From positions 1-64,000 of the forward strand of contig CALWXL010000002.1 of the NCBI GenBank assembly GCA_944385485.1: a stretch of 64,000 bases of DNA. Direction: 5' to 3'. Positions 32,505 to 41,020 of the stretch are shown one piece after another; within the stretch, counting starts at the first letter, position 1; each line of letters opens with the position of its first letter. Source of the DNA: an uncultured Oscillospiraceae bacterium (GTDB lineage Bacteria; Bacillota; Clostridia; Oscillospirales; Oscillospiraceae). The position numbers and the translations under genes were made by a program. A model generated the notes under the pieces. That model saw nothing but the letters and a program-made list of their open reading frames with translations. It ran no database searches and had not been told where the DNA came from.

Positions 32505-33746
32505 TTAGTTGTGCTTGTTCCCCAGCAGCTCGCCCAGGAAGAAGCAGATGGCAGCCACGATCATGGCGTTGAGTGCGGCAATGCCCCAGGGGAACACGTT
32601 GGCCACCACAGCACCCACCACGATGCCAGCGATGTTGAACCAGTTGACCTCCACGGTCTTGGCATTGGCGCTGAACTTCTTGCGGTTTTTCAAAAAGTCC
32701 AGGATCACAATGGCACCGATGGGAGGCAGCGCGCAGTTGAGAATATTCAGCCAGCCAGTAAAATTCCAGTACAGCCAGATGGCCAGAGCGGTACCCACAA
32801 TGCCGGCAATCCAGGTGGTGTACTTCATGCGCACCCGGGAGACGTTGGAGATGGCCAGGCCTCCGGTGTACAGGGCGTTGTTGTTGGTGGTCCAGATGTT
32901 GGCGCCCAGCACGATGAGAGCGGGAATGGCCAAGCCCTGGGCGATCATCACGTAGAAAATGTCGTCCTTCCCGGTGAAGGCACCACCCACAGCGCCAAAG
33001 CAGAACATCAGGGTGTTGCCCAGGAAGAAGGCAATGACGGTGGTCCACACCGCAATTTTACTGTTCTTGGCAAAACGAATGAAGTTGGGGGTGGCGGTAC
33101 CGCCGGAGATAAAGGAGCCGATGACATAGCCGATGCCGGTGACCAGGCTGATGCCACCCGCAGACTGGGCAAAAATGGCGGTGAGGCCGCCGCCCTCTGC
33201 CGTGGAGGTAATCATGGAGTACATGCCCAAAATCACAATAAGGGGCACAGAAATATAGCTGACGATCTCCAGCGCCTTCATGCCGGTGGCAGCGGTGGCG
33301 GTCATCAGCAAGCCCGCCACGATGGTCAGCGCCCACTGGTTGACTCCCATCAGCTCAGCGGCAGGAATGGAAAACATGGCCACACCTACGCCGAACCAAC
33401 CAATCTGGGTAAAGCCCAGAATGGCGGAAGACAGGTAAGAGCCCTTCTCTCCGAAAGTTCTCCGGCACAGCAGATCCATGGTCAGTCCGGTCTCAGAGCC
33501 AATGAAGGCCAGAATGCCACAGTAGGCGGACAGGATCAGTCCGCCGATGAGACAGGCCCATGCAAATCCGGACAAGTCCAGTCCGTTGCCCAACTTGGCA
33601 CCCACGCTCATGCTGGCGGAAAAGAACGTAAAGCCCAGCATGACGAAGAACATGTTCCAAAAGCCTTTGCGTGCCGACTCCGGAACTGCCTCCAACGAGT
33701 AGTCCGAGTCTACCTGAGCATGTTTTTCTTTTTCGTTTTTACTCAT
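32505..33746 (-). CDS. codB: Cytosine permease, NCS1 family
   Basis: A 413-aa NCS1 transporter with about 12 membrane helices. N-terminal DYSLEAVPESARKGFWNMFF and FFSASMSVGAKLG are typical of CodB; GIGYVIGSFISGGTATPNF, FLGNTLMFCFGAVGG and NIWTTNNNALYTGG are also family-like. It imports cytosine for the deaminase encoded downstream. First gene of the codBA operon. Confidence 0.92.
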   Translation of the reverse strand: MSKNEKEKHAQVDSDYSLEAVPESARKGFWNMFFVMLGFTFFSASMSVGAKLGNGLDLSGFAWACLIGGLILSAYCGILAFIGSETGLTMDLLCRRTFGEKGSYLSSAILGFTQIGWFGVGVAMFSIPAAELMGVNQWALTIVAGLLMTATAATGMKALEIVSYISVPLIVILGMYSMITSTAEGGGLTAIFAQSAGGISLVTGIGYVIGSFISGGTATPNFIRFAKNSKIAVWTTVIAFFLGNTLMFCFGAVGGAFTGKDDIFYVMIAQGLAIPALIVLGANIWTTNNNALYTGGLAISNVSRVRMKYTTWIAGIVGTALAIWLYWNFTGWLNILNCALPPIGAIVILDFLKNRKKFSANAKTVEVNWFNIAGIVVGAVVANVFPWGIAALNAMIVAAICFFLGELLGNKHN

Positions 33747-33801
33747 ACGCAGTAATTCTCCCTCTTCATCTGAATTCTATTGAGTGAATACCCAATTGAG
33801 T

Positions 33802-33831
33802 AATATACCATGTTTTTTACAGAAATGTCCA
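33802..33831 (-). promoter_or_regulatory. codBA promoter
   Basis: Minus strand TGGACA (33826-33831), 18-bp spacer, TGG-TATATT (33802-33807, extended -10). Just downstream two direct copies of ACTCAAT, 9 bp apart, could be a regulator site. No purine riboswitch fits into the roughly 50-nt leader. Confidence 0.7.
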
Positions 33832-34015
33832 CCCACATTTCCTTGATAAACTGACAAAATTCCGCAGCTTGACACCCCTAAAATTATTTCCTATGGTAAC
33901 ACAGAAATTCCTTCTACCTGCTGCCATTTTCCGCTTCTTTTTTGCAATTCATCCCACCCCTCCCATGATATGGTTAATTCCACATAGTTTCATCTAAAAT
34001 TTTTGTATATTTTTA

Positions 34016-34044
34016 TTGCATTTTGCTCATTCGCCGTCTACAAT
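34016..34044 (+). promoter_or_regulatory. Sigma-A promoter of hexosaminidase gene
   Basis: TTGCAT (34016-34021), 17-bp spacer, TACAAT (34039-34044), giving a leader of about 90 nt with AAAGGA 10 nt before the ATG. The rest of the intergenic region 33832-34015 shows only AT-rich DNA. Confidence 0.75.
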
Positions 34045-34139
34045 GGACAGGTACCGAGAAACAGCGCACCATGTGAGCCCTTTCTCCCCGCACCGCTCTG
34101 GCGCCGTGTGGAATCTGATCCCGGAAAGGATTTGAAACG

Positions 34140-36443
34140 ATGAAAACCCGAAACAAGCGTGTGGCAGCCCTGGCCCTGGCCACTGCACTGACCTTCAGCC
34201 TGGCCATTCCCGCCAGTCTGCCCAAAGCTCATGCCACCCACGGCACTTCGGCCTCCACCACGGTGTTGTCCGGCAAGGACTTGGCCTCGCTGGTCACCCC
34301 CATGGTTCAACAGTACACCGTGGACGACGCTCAGCAGACTTGGGTCATGTCCCAGAGTACCCGCCTGGCGGTGCTGGCCAAACCGGCCAACCTGGAGAAT
34401 GAACGCCTGGCTGAGGTGGTCAAGCTGGTCAACTCCGAGTTTGCCGAAAAGCAGGTCGTCTCTTCCTCCCCCTTCTCCATGGTGTACGCCAACCAGGAGG
34501 ACGTCACTTCTGCGGACGTTCTCATTCAGTTGGACACCGACAGCTCCCTCTATGACAACTCCACAAGCACCGAGGCCTACCGCATTGACGTTGGGGCCCG
34601 CGGTGTGGTCATCACGGCCGCCAGCGAAAACGCCGTGATGTACGCCCTGCGCACCATCCAGAACTACATGGTAACCAACGGCGGTCTGCCCTATGGCACC
34701 ATCGTGGACTATCCTGACGTGGCCGAGCGCCGTCTCTTTGTGGACTGCGGCCGCAAGTATTTCTCCAAGGACTGGTTCATCCAGACCATCCGGGAGCTGT
34801 CCTTTTTGAAGATGAACACCATCCAGATTCACTTCTCCGAAAACCTGGGCTTCCGCATTGAGTGTGAGACGGACCCCTCCATTGTCTCGGACGAATATCT
34901 GACCAAGGACGAGGTGCGGGAAATTCTGGCTGAGGCCCAGAAATACGGCATCAAGGTCATTCCCTCCATCGACAGCCCGGGCCATGTGGATCAGATTCTC
35001 CGGGCACACCCCGAATACGGTCAGATCAGCAACAAGGGCGAGCACTACAAGTCCGGTCTGGATGTGACCAATCCCGAGGCTGTGGCCTATATGTACAGCC
35101 TGTACGATGAGTACATGGAGCTGTTTGCCGGCTGCACCGACTTCCACATCGGCGGCGATGAGTATATGGAGTTTGACCGTGCTCCCTTCACCACCGACTA
35201 CAAGAGTGTGCTGGACGCCTATGCCAAGGAGAACATCGGTCCCAACGCCCAGTGGAAGGACGTTCTGGCCAAGTACCTCAACGATCTGGCCGAGCATGTC
35301 TCCTCCAAGGGCTTCAAGCCCCGGGTGTGGAATGACGGTCTGTACTACGGCGAGAACGGCGCATACGGAGAGACCCCCCAGATCATCGACATGCACAAGT
35401 ACATCGGCATCGACTTCTGGTCCCAGATGGGCTGGAACCATGCCATTGCCAACCTCCAGACCTTTGTGGACAAGGGCCACACCGACATCTACAACGTCAA
35501 TGCCAGCTTCTTCTACTACGTGCTGCGCAACGATAAACCCACCGACGGCCGGGAACAGCACTCCTTCGACGTGCTCAACCAGGACAAGAACATTTTCGAA
35601 AACTGGACCCCTGGCAACTTCCAGTCCAACACCCTGGCCGATGACCACCCCTCCATCCGCGGCGTGTCCATGGCCATCTGGTGCGACAATCCTACCCTGG
35701 TAGGTGAGGATGTGGTGACCTCCGACATTGCCGACGAGCTGCGCTCCCTGTCCACCAAGTCCTGGAACACCCAGAGTAACTCCATGGTGGACTTCGCCCA
35801 ATTCCAGAAGAACTATCAGGCCCTGGGCCACGTGGCAGGCTTCGAAAAGGGCTCCACCCTCCCGGATGCAGGCACCTTCCAGCGCATCGATAACCTGGGC
35901 ACTGTCACCTTAAAGTATGTCAGCGACACCGGGGCAACACTCCGGGCCGATGAGACCCACGAGGGCACTGTGGGCACCTCTTACACCTATACCGCCCCGG
36001 AGATCTCCGGCTATCGACTGGTATCTCAGGCCTCGGTCACAGGCACCTTTGCCAAAGAGGGCGCCCAGCACACATTCACCTATGCCCAGCTGGCCGATAA
36101 ATCGGCTCTGTCTCAGGCCATCCACCAGGCCCAAAGCTATCAATCCTCTGACTACACCCAGGACAGTTGGAAGGCCTTTGCATCTGCTCTGGCCCAGGCC
36201 CAACAGATCGAGGCAGACGCTGCAGCCACCCAGGCACAGGTGACCCAGCCCCTGGAGCAGCTCAACGCTGCCATGCAGGCCTTGGTGAAAGCAGATGCCG
36301 CCCAGACACCTCCCCCCAGCCAGGCCCCCTCTCAAGTGCCTCAGACGGGAGACGAAAACAATCTCATTCCCTGGGCTGTCGCCGGTTCTCTCTCTCTGGC
36401 CGGGGCTGCCTACCTGCTGGGCCGCCGAAAGCACAAATCATAA
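34140..36443 (+). CDS. Cell-wall-anchored GH20 beta-N-acetylhexosaminidase
   Basis: A 767-aa secreted glycosidase. A signal peptide (RNKRVAALALATALTFSLAI, cut near AHA at about 32) is followed by a GH20 non-catalytic domain (to about 180) and the GH20 barrel. Key blocks: DCGRKYFSKDWFIQTIREL, KVIPSIDSPGH and FHIGGDEYMEF with the catalytic pair Asp340-Glu341. After about residue 590 come a MucBP-like segment (TVTLKYVSDTGATL), a FIVAR-like three-helix repeat (LSQAIHQAQSYQSSDYTQDS) and a sortase signal VPQTGDEN (733-740), then a membrane helix and RRKHKS. It likely removes terminal GlcNAc/GalNAc from mucin or glycans at the cell surface. Valine replaces the usual leucine of LPXTG. Confidence 0.93.
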   Translation: MKTRNKRVAALALATALTFSLAIPASLPKAHATHGTSASTTVLSGKDLASLVTPMVQQYTVDDAQQTWVMSQSTRLAVLAKPANLENERLAEVVKLVNSEFAEKQVVSSSPFSMVYANQEDVTSADVLIQLDTDSSLYDNSTSTEAYRIDVGARGVVITAASENAVMYALRTIQNYMVTNGGLPYGTIVDYPDVAERRLFVDCGRKYFSKDWFIQTIRELSFLKMNTIQIHFSENLGFRIECETDPSIVSDEYLTKDEVREILAEAQKYGIKVIPSIDSPGHVDQILRAHPEYGQISNKGEHYKSGLDVTNPEAVAYMYSLYDEYMELFAGCTDFHIGGDEYMEFDRAPFTTDYKSVLDAYAKENIGPNAQWKDVLAKYLNDLAEHVSSKGFKPRVWNDGLYYGENGAYGETPQIIDMHKYIGIDFWSQMGWNHAIANLQTFVDKGHTDIYNVNASFFYYVLRNDKPTDGREQHSFDVLNQDKNIFENWTPGNFQSNTLADDHPSIRGVSMAIWCDNPTLVGEDVVTSDIADELRSLSTKSWNTQSNSMVDFAQFQKNYQALGHVAGFEKGSTLPDAGTFQRIDNLGTVTLKYVSDTGATLRADETHEGTVGTSYTYTAPEISGYRLVSQASVTGTFAKEGAQHTFTYAQLADKSALSQAIHQAQSYQSSDYTQDSWKAFASALAQAQQIEADAAATQAQVTQPLEQLNAAMQALVKADAAQTPPPSQAPSQVPQTGDENNLIPWAVAGSLSLAGAAYLLGRRKHKS

Positions 36444-36482
36444 CCTTCCCTTGGTTGATCCCAAGCCCCCCTTGGATCACAT

Positions 36483-36526
36483 AAAGCCCCAGCCCTCCGG
36501 CCTATCCCGGAGGGCTGGGGCTTTTT
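36483..36526 (+). terminator. Strong terminator after hexosaminidase gene
   Basis: AAAGCCCCAGCCCTCCGG / CCGGAGGGCTGGGGCTTT, an 18-bp perfect stem, then TTATC. Probably bidirectional, also serving the minus-strand small gene. Confidence 0.9.
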
Positions 36527-36558
36527 ATCATCCGTTATCTGCCGGGAGGCTGTCTGCC

Positions 36559-36753
36559 TTACCAGGCCTGTCGGCGCACCTGAAGGCTCTCCATCTGATG
36601 GATGGCCTGGGTGCACCGGGTCATATGGTACCGAAGGTAGGCCTTTTTGGCCTCTCGCTGCTCCTTTTGCCGGCTCTGGAACAGCAGCCAGTTGGCACAG
36701 GTCTTGTGGCAACCCTCTTGATAGTTTGGACAGGTCTTTTGGCAAGGCAACAT
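36559..36753 (-). CDS. Small cysteine-rich protein
   Basis: A 64-aa basic protein beginning MLPCQKTCPNYQEGCHKTCANW, with cysteines at 4, 8, 15 and 19 in a CxxxC-x6-CxxxC array and a histidine next to the third, then a charged helix (QKEQREAKKAYLRYHMTRC). The pattern resembles small zinc-knuckle proteins common in clostridia and their phages; no function known. AGGAG lies 11 nt before the ATG. The reading direction opposes the long terminator. Regarded as real because of the regular cysteine pattern. Confidence 0.62.
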   Translation of the reverse strand: MLPCQKTCPNYQEGCHKTCANWLLFQSRQKEQREAKKAYLRYHMTRCTQAIHQMESLQVRRQAW

Positions 36754-36854
36754 GGTGTTTCCACTCCTCTCGTGCCTCCAGTATAAGCCCAGAAAGCACC
36801 AAGGGCCACCTATGTCTTGTAAAGTTCCTGTGAAAGTTGTGTGTCAGAGCAGCT

Positions 36855-38006
36855 TCAGCATTTTCTGTTATGGGTACTCCTACCCCAGGCAATGGTACCC
36901 AGAGCGACCACCCCTGCCCCACACAGCAGAACGGCCCACGGCCTGTATTCTTGCTTTTGGGGTGACTGGGTTATGTTTGAGGTCTCACCGCTTACACTCT
37001 GAACCTGTCCATCCATGCTCTGGAGCTGTTGACTGGTGGCAGCAGCGACTGCTTGGGCAATCAAACGGTGTCCATATGCATTGGGGTGAAAGTCCAGATT
37101 CACCTTGGCAAAGGCTGACACAGCTACGTTGCAGGGGTTTTCCTGGGCATCCTCAAAGGCTGTGTATACATCCACCACCGAACACCCCTTCTGTTCCCCC
37201 ACCCGTGCAATCGTCTCGTTCAAGGCGGTCACCCCGCTTCCAAATGCCTGCTCAACGTCCTGCGCCGCACGAGCCAAGGGAGGATATTTGGAAAATTCCC
37301 GCAGCAGATAGCTGTACGGATTATACTGATTGATCAACACCAGACAGGCCTCTGGATTTGCCATCTGAATGGTGGTCAACACCTGGGTCAGGTTGTCAGA
37401 ATACTGCTTCAACGCCTCCTGCTCCTGCTCTGAGGCAGAAAACCCCTGGATCTCCCCCAGGGCAAAGGTGAGCATGGTCATGTCCCCACCCATCAATGCC
37501 TCTTGCATCTCATCCACGGTGGGGGATGCGTCGGGATTGCTGGCTTGATATCGGTCCACCAAGTATACATACAAGGCGTGCATTAGATCATTGCCCCCGA
37601 TGGTCATGGTGAGCACATCCGCCTGCGCCACCCCTTCCATGGCCTCCGGGTCCTGCAACCGCTGCAACAGTGTTTGGGATGTCTCCCCGTTCTGTGCCAG
37701 CGAGATGAGGGTATACCCATTCTCATAGGCCACCTGCTGGGTAAACCGCTGTGCTTCCTCCTCCAGCCCGTACCCACTGGAAATACTGTCGCCCAGTGCC
37801 ACATAGCAGATCCCGTCCCCAGACTGGGCCACAGCCACGGAATTCTGGCACAGAGCCAGCGCCCCGCACAGCACAACTCCCAACAGGCTGGCCCCCCATC
37901 TTCTTCCCTTCCCATTGGTGCCTTTCACCGTTCCATTGCTCCCTTCTGTTTGTTCCCAGGCATTGTATTCCAACGGGTCGATGGCCATTCTCCCCTTTGA
38001 CACCAC
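36855..38006 (-). CDS. SGNH/GDSL-family hydrolase, membrane-anchored
   Basis: A 383-aa extracellular esterase-type protein. A membrane/signal helix (WGASLLGVVLCGALALCQNS, about 37-58) precedes the SGNH domain: block I VALGDSISSGYG with the catalytic serine, block III IGGNDLMHAL, and block V DFHPNAYGHRL with catalytic Asp and His. A C-terminal helix (WAVLLCGAGVVALGTIAWG) and RSTHNRKC end suggest a second anchor. The substrate (lipid, acetylated polymer or glycan ester) is unknown. A GTG at 38006 is used as start because AAGGATAGGG lies upstream; an ATG at 37988 has GGGGAG too close. Confidence 0.85.
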   Translation of the reverse strand: MVSKGRMAIDPLEYNAWEQTEGSNGTVKGTNGKGRRWGASLLGVVLCGALALCQNSVAVAQSGDGICYVALGDSISSGYGLEEEAQRFTQQVAYENGYTLISLAQNGETSQTLLQRLQDPEAMEGVAQADVLTMTIGGNDLMHALYVYLVDRYQASNPDASPTVDEMQEALMGGDMTMLTFALGEIQGFSASEQEQEALKQYSDNLTQVLTTIQMANPEACLVLINQYNPYSYLLREFSKYPPLARAAQDVEQAFGSGVTALNETIARVGEQKGCSVVDVYTAFEDAQENPCNVAVSAFAKVNLDFHPNAYGHRLIAQAVAAATSQQLQSMDGQVQSVSGETSNITQSPQKQEYRPWAVLLCGAGVVALGTIAWGRSTHNRKC

Positions 38007-38015
38007 GCCCTATCC

Positions 38016-38044
38016 TTGCCCTTTTTCTCTGTTTGGCGTATAAT
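38016..38044 (+). promoter_or_regulatory. Sigma-A promoter of MATE gene
   Basis: TTGCCC (38016-38021), 17-bp spacer, TATAAT (38039-38044). It excludes starts upstream of about 38050 for the exporter gene. Confidence 0.78.
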
Positions 38045-38081
38045 GGGTGGTATTCTGTTTCAAAGGAGGGGAATTTTACCC

Positions 38082-39455
38082 TTGGCTACCAGCGACAAAA
38101 CCCAACTGTTTGAATCCACCCCCATCCCCCGGGCCATTGCTTCTCTGGCTATTCCCACGGTGATGAGCTCCCTGGTGATGGTGCTGTACAACTTGGCTGA
38201 CACCTTCTTCGTGGGTATGCTCAACAACCCCGCGGAAAACGCCGCCGTCACTCTGGCCGCTCCGGTTTTGCTGGCCTTCAACGCCATCAATAACCTCTTC
38301 GGCGTGGGCAGTTCCAGCATGATGAGCCGTGCTCTGGGCCGGAAGGATTACGACACCGTTTACAAAAGCTCCGCCTTCGGCTTCTACTGTTCCCTCATCT
38401 GCGGAGCCCTATTCTCCCTGTTCTATTTTCTCCTCCGGGACCCGCTTCTGGTGGTGTTAGGGGCGGATGCCCAGACCACCCAGGGCACCATCGCCTATCT
38501 GAACTGGACCACCGGATTGGGAGCGGTCCCCGCCATTTTAAATGTGGTCATGGCCTATCTGGTGCGTTCGGAAGGTTCCTCCCTGCACGCCAGCATCGGC
38601 ACCATGAGCGGATGTCTGTTGAACATCATCCTTGACCCCATCTTCATCCTTCCCTGGGGCTTCCACATGGGAGCGGCTGGAGCGGGTCTTGCCACCTGCA
38701 TCTCCAACTGTGTGGCCTGCCTCTACTTTTTTGTTCTGTTGTGGGTGCGCCGGGGCAACACTTTTGTGTGCATCCATCCCAAGTACTTTACCTTCCAATC
38801 TGACATCGTCAAAGGGGTATGTGGCGTGGGCATCCCCGCCTCCATCCAGAACCTGCTCAATGTTACCGGCATGACGGTACTCAACAACTTCACCGCCCCC
38901 TTTGGTGCCAACGCTGTGGCCGCCATGGGCATCGCTCAAAAAATCAACATGGTGCCCATGTATGTGGCCATGGGCCTGTCCCAGGGCCTGATGCCCCTGG
39001 TGAGCTACAACTTCGCCAGCAAAAACTACCAACGTATGAAAAAGGGCATTCTCTTCACCGGGCAAATCACCGTGGCCTTCCTGGTGGTGCTCACCGCCGG
39101 ATATTTCTTCTTCAGCCACGCCCTCATTACCCTGTTTATGAGCACCCCCGAGGTGGTGGAGTACGGCTCCACCTTCCTGCGCGCCATGTGCCTGGCCCTC
39201 CCCTTCTTTGCCACGGACTTTTTGGCTGTGGGCGTGTTCCAGGCCTGCGGACTGGGTCGAAATTCTCTGATCTTTGCTATTTTGCGCAAAATCGTGCTGG
39301 AAATTCCCACTTTGTACATTCTCAATCGGCTGTTCCCCCTGTACGGCCTGGCCTGGGCGCAGTTCTGCGCGGAAGTTATTTTGTGCGTGGCGGCAGTGAT
39401 CACCCTCAGCCGCCTGTTCCGACGGCTGGAAAATGGCCTGCAGCACTCTGCCTGA
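38082..39455 (+). CDS. MATE-family efflux transporter
   Basis: A 457-aa exporter of the MATE superfamily (DinF/NorM-like) with 12 membrane helices. Typical blocks: IASLAIPTVMSSLVMVLYNL, ADTFFVGML, NLFGVGSSSMMSRALG, GGMGAAG-like GFHMGAAGAGLAT and SQGLMPLVSYNFASK in the second half. It expels cationic drugs or metabolites using sodium or proton gradients. TTG at 38082 is taken as start: AAAGGAGGGG lies 10 nt upstream, and upstream ATGs precede the transcription start. Confidence 0.92.
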   Translation: MATSDKTQLFESTPIPRAIASLAIPTVMSSLVMVLYNLADTFFVGMLNNPAENAAVTLAAPVLLAFNAINNLFGVGSSSMMSRALGRKDYDTVYKSSAFGFYCSLICGALFSLFYFLLRDPLLVVLGADAQTTQGTIAYLNWTTGLGAVPAILNVVMAYLVRSEGSSLHASIGTMSGCLLNIILDPIFILPWGFHMGAAGAGLATCISNCVACLYFFVLLWVRRGNTFVCIHPKYFTFQSDIVKGVCGVGIPASIQNLLNVTGMTVLNNFTAPFGANAVAAMGIAQKINMVPMYVAMGLSQGLMPLVSYNFASKNYQRMKKGILFTGQITVAFLVVLTAGYFFFSHALITLFMSTPEVVEYGSTFLRAMCLALPFFATDFLAVGVFQACGLGRNSLIFAILRKIVLEIPTLYILNRLFPLYGLAWAQFCAEVILCVAAVITLSRLFRRLENGLQHSA

Positions 39456-39486
39456 TCTATTTTTCTCTCGTACCAGTCACTCCTCG

Positions 39487-39534
39487 AAATCAGAAGCCCC
39501 GGCTGCGGATATCCACAGCCGGGGCTTCTGATTT
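39487..39534. terminator. Bidirectional terminator, 19-bp stem
   Basis: AAATCAGAAGCCCCGGCTG / CAGCCGGGGCTTCTGATTT, flanked by T- and A-rich DNA, between the convergent MATE and DUF421 genes. Confidence 0.9.
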
Positions 39535-40206
39535 CTATTTCTTGAAGAACACAAATTTCAAATTGCGGTCACATACCGCCAAAAACACCTCTCTGGCAGA
39601 GGAAATATGGTGCCGGTTCAGCTGCTTGTCCAGCCAGGTACGGTCCAGCCCCATGCGGTGGAGGTTGTCTTCCAAAATGCGCCCATCCATGATGAGCTCG
39701 GTGAAGATGAGCTCCTGGTCCGGGTTCAAACCCAGATCCTGGGGTGTCACCGGGCGCTGGGTGGTGACCGGAAGGATGGTGAGCTTTCCGTTGTATTCAA
39801 AGATGGCCGTCTGAATGGTGGTCAAGTCAAAATACCCCTGCTGGCGGCATAGGACCAGAAACTCACTCAAGTCCAGCCGGGCCTTTTTTAGATTCTCATA
39901 GTACAGCTTTCCGTGGTCCATCAGAATGGTGGGGGTACCGTTGAGGTACTTTCGACTTCTGGGAAAGCGGCTGGAAATCAGGCTCAAGGACAAGGTGATG
40001 CCTCCATAGATCACCATGGAAATCAGAGGCTTCCAGGGCTCCTCCAGCTCGGTGGCCATCTCGGCAGCGATGGACCCAATGGTGATTCCGGTGATATAGT
40101 CGAAGAAATCCAGCTGGGCAATCTGCTTGTGTCCGATGAATTTGGCCACCAGAAACAGAACGGCAAAGGACCCCACCGTGGTGAGACAGAGGGTAAGAAC
40201 AGGCAT
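39535..40206 (-). CDS. DUF421 (YetF-like) membrane protein
   Basis: A 223-aa protein: three N-terminal membrane helices with the conserved KFIGHKQIAQLDFFDYITGITIG-type block (FFDYITGITIGSIAA) and a soluble C-terminal DUF421 domain (GTPTILMDHGKLYYENLKK, LSEFLVLCRQQGYFDLT, GRILEDNLHRMGLDRTWLD). B. subtilis YetF-type proteins have been linked to spore germination and membrane processes; function remains open. The start at 40206 is 8 nt after GGAGG; the GTG at 40215 overlaps that site. Confidence 0.9.
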   Translation of the reverse strand: MPVLTLCLTTVGSFAVLFLVAKFIGHKQIAQLDFFDYITGITIGSIAAEMATELEEPWKPLISMVIYGGITLSLSLISSRFPRSRKYLNGTPTILMDHGKLYYENLKKARLDLSEFLVLCRQQGYFDLTTIQTAIFEYNGKLTILPVTTQRPVTPQDLGLNPDQELIFTELIMDGRILEDNLHRMGLDRTWLDKQLNRHHISSAREVFLAVCDRNLKFVFFKK

Positions 40207-40310
40207 GGCGAGCACCTCCTTTTCTGATATTCTGGCCGAAAATCAACCAATCATTCATTGCGTCGCTTGTTTCATCCCATAGCCATGGTGATGTTGGTGA
40301 CGAGTAAAAA

Positions 40311-40351
40311 AGACCATTCCTTTGGGAAAAGATTTCCCAAAGGAATGGTCT
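40311..40351 (-). terminator. Rho-independent terminator, minus strand
   Basis: AGACCATTCCTTTGGGAAA / TTTCCCAAAGGAATGGTCT, a 19-bp perfect stem with a 3-nt loop; the AAAAAA at 40306-40311 gives the minus-strand U-tract. It ends the M32/TIGR01440 transcript. Confidence 0.9.
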
Positions 40352-40449
40352 GAACTTATGCCAATTTATTTTAATAGAAACTCCCAGAAACGCACACGGG
40401 CACCGCATCACCGTCTGGTCCAGGCTTACCACTCCGGTCAGGTCAATGG

Positions 40450-41010
40450 TTACCGGGGCTCTCCATCGTACACCGCCCGGCTGCCGCCGATGAACTTGGG
40501 CCGAGTACGGGCACACAGCAGCAGCCCCTCCCCGATGTGGTCCAGGCTCAGACGCACGGGCACAGCTACATCCCGCAGGTGCATCCCGATGAGGGTGCCG
40601 CCAATGTCCAGGCCGCCGTGGGCCCGGATATGCTCCACCGCCACCGGGTGGTCAAACTGCGCCCAGGCTGTCGTGGCAAAGGAGCCGCCCGCCTTGGGCT
40701 GTGGCACCACGCACACCGGTTCATAGCCATACTTCTCCGCGCATGCCCGCTCCACAATAAGGGCCCGGTTCAAGTGCTCACAGCACTGAGCCGCCAAAAA
40801 GATGCCCTTCTCCTGCACCACAGGCCAGATGCCACGGAAGATGGCCTGGGCCGTCTCCAGGCTGGAGGCCTTCCCAATGTGGCCTCCCACCACCTCCGAG
40901 GAGGAACAGCCCACCACCAAAATCTGGCCGGGGGTCATGCCGGACACGTCCAGCAGCTCACAGACGGCCTGTCGGCTCTGCTCTTCAATCTGTTCCAAGG
41001 TCCACATCAT
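40450..41010 (-). CDS. TIGR01440 / UPF0340 (YwlG-like) protein
   Basis: A 186-aa protein of the UPF0340 family, often found near glyA/upp in Firmicutes; biochemical role unknown. Typical segments: LLDVSGMTPGQILVVGCSSS, EVVGGHIGK, GIFLAAQCCEHLNRALIVER, CVVPQPKAGGSFATTAW and AHGGLDIGGTLIGMHLR. The start at 41010 follows GAGGTGA. It begins 10 bp after the carboxypeptidase stop and is co-transcribed with it. Confidence 0.9.
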   Translation of the reverse strand: MMWTLEQIEEQSRQAVCELLDVSGMTPGQILVVGCSSSEVVGGHIGKASSLETAQAIFRGIWPVVQEKGIFLAAQCCEHLNRALIVERACAEKYGYEPVCVVPQPKAGGSFATTAWAQFDHPVAVEHIRAHGGLDIGGTLIGMHLRDVAVPVRLSLDHIGEGLLLCARTRPKFIGGSRAVYDGEPR

Positions 41011-41020
41011 ATCTGTCACC

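Noticed and set aside
31239..33755. 838-aa open frame on the plus strand opposite codBA
   Set aside because: GC-rich antisense shadow; codA and codB show full family motifs on the other strand, and the frame has low-complexity G/H/Q-rich composition.
33747..33801. Possible purine riboswitch before codB
   Set aside because: The leader is only about 50 nt and lacks the conserved purine aptamer loops.
34038..35831. 597-aa minus-strand frame opposite the hexosaminidase
   Set aside because: Antisense shadow; the plus strand has signal peptide, GH20 motifs and promoter.
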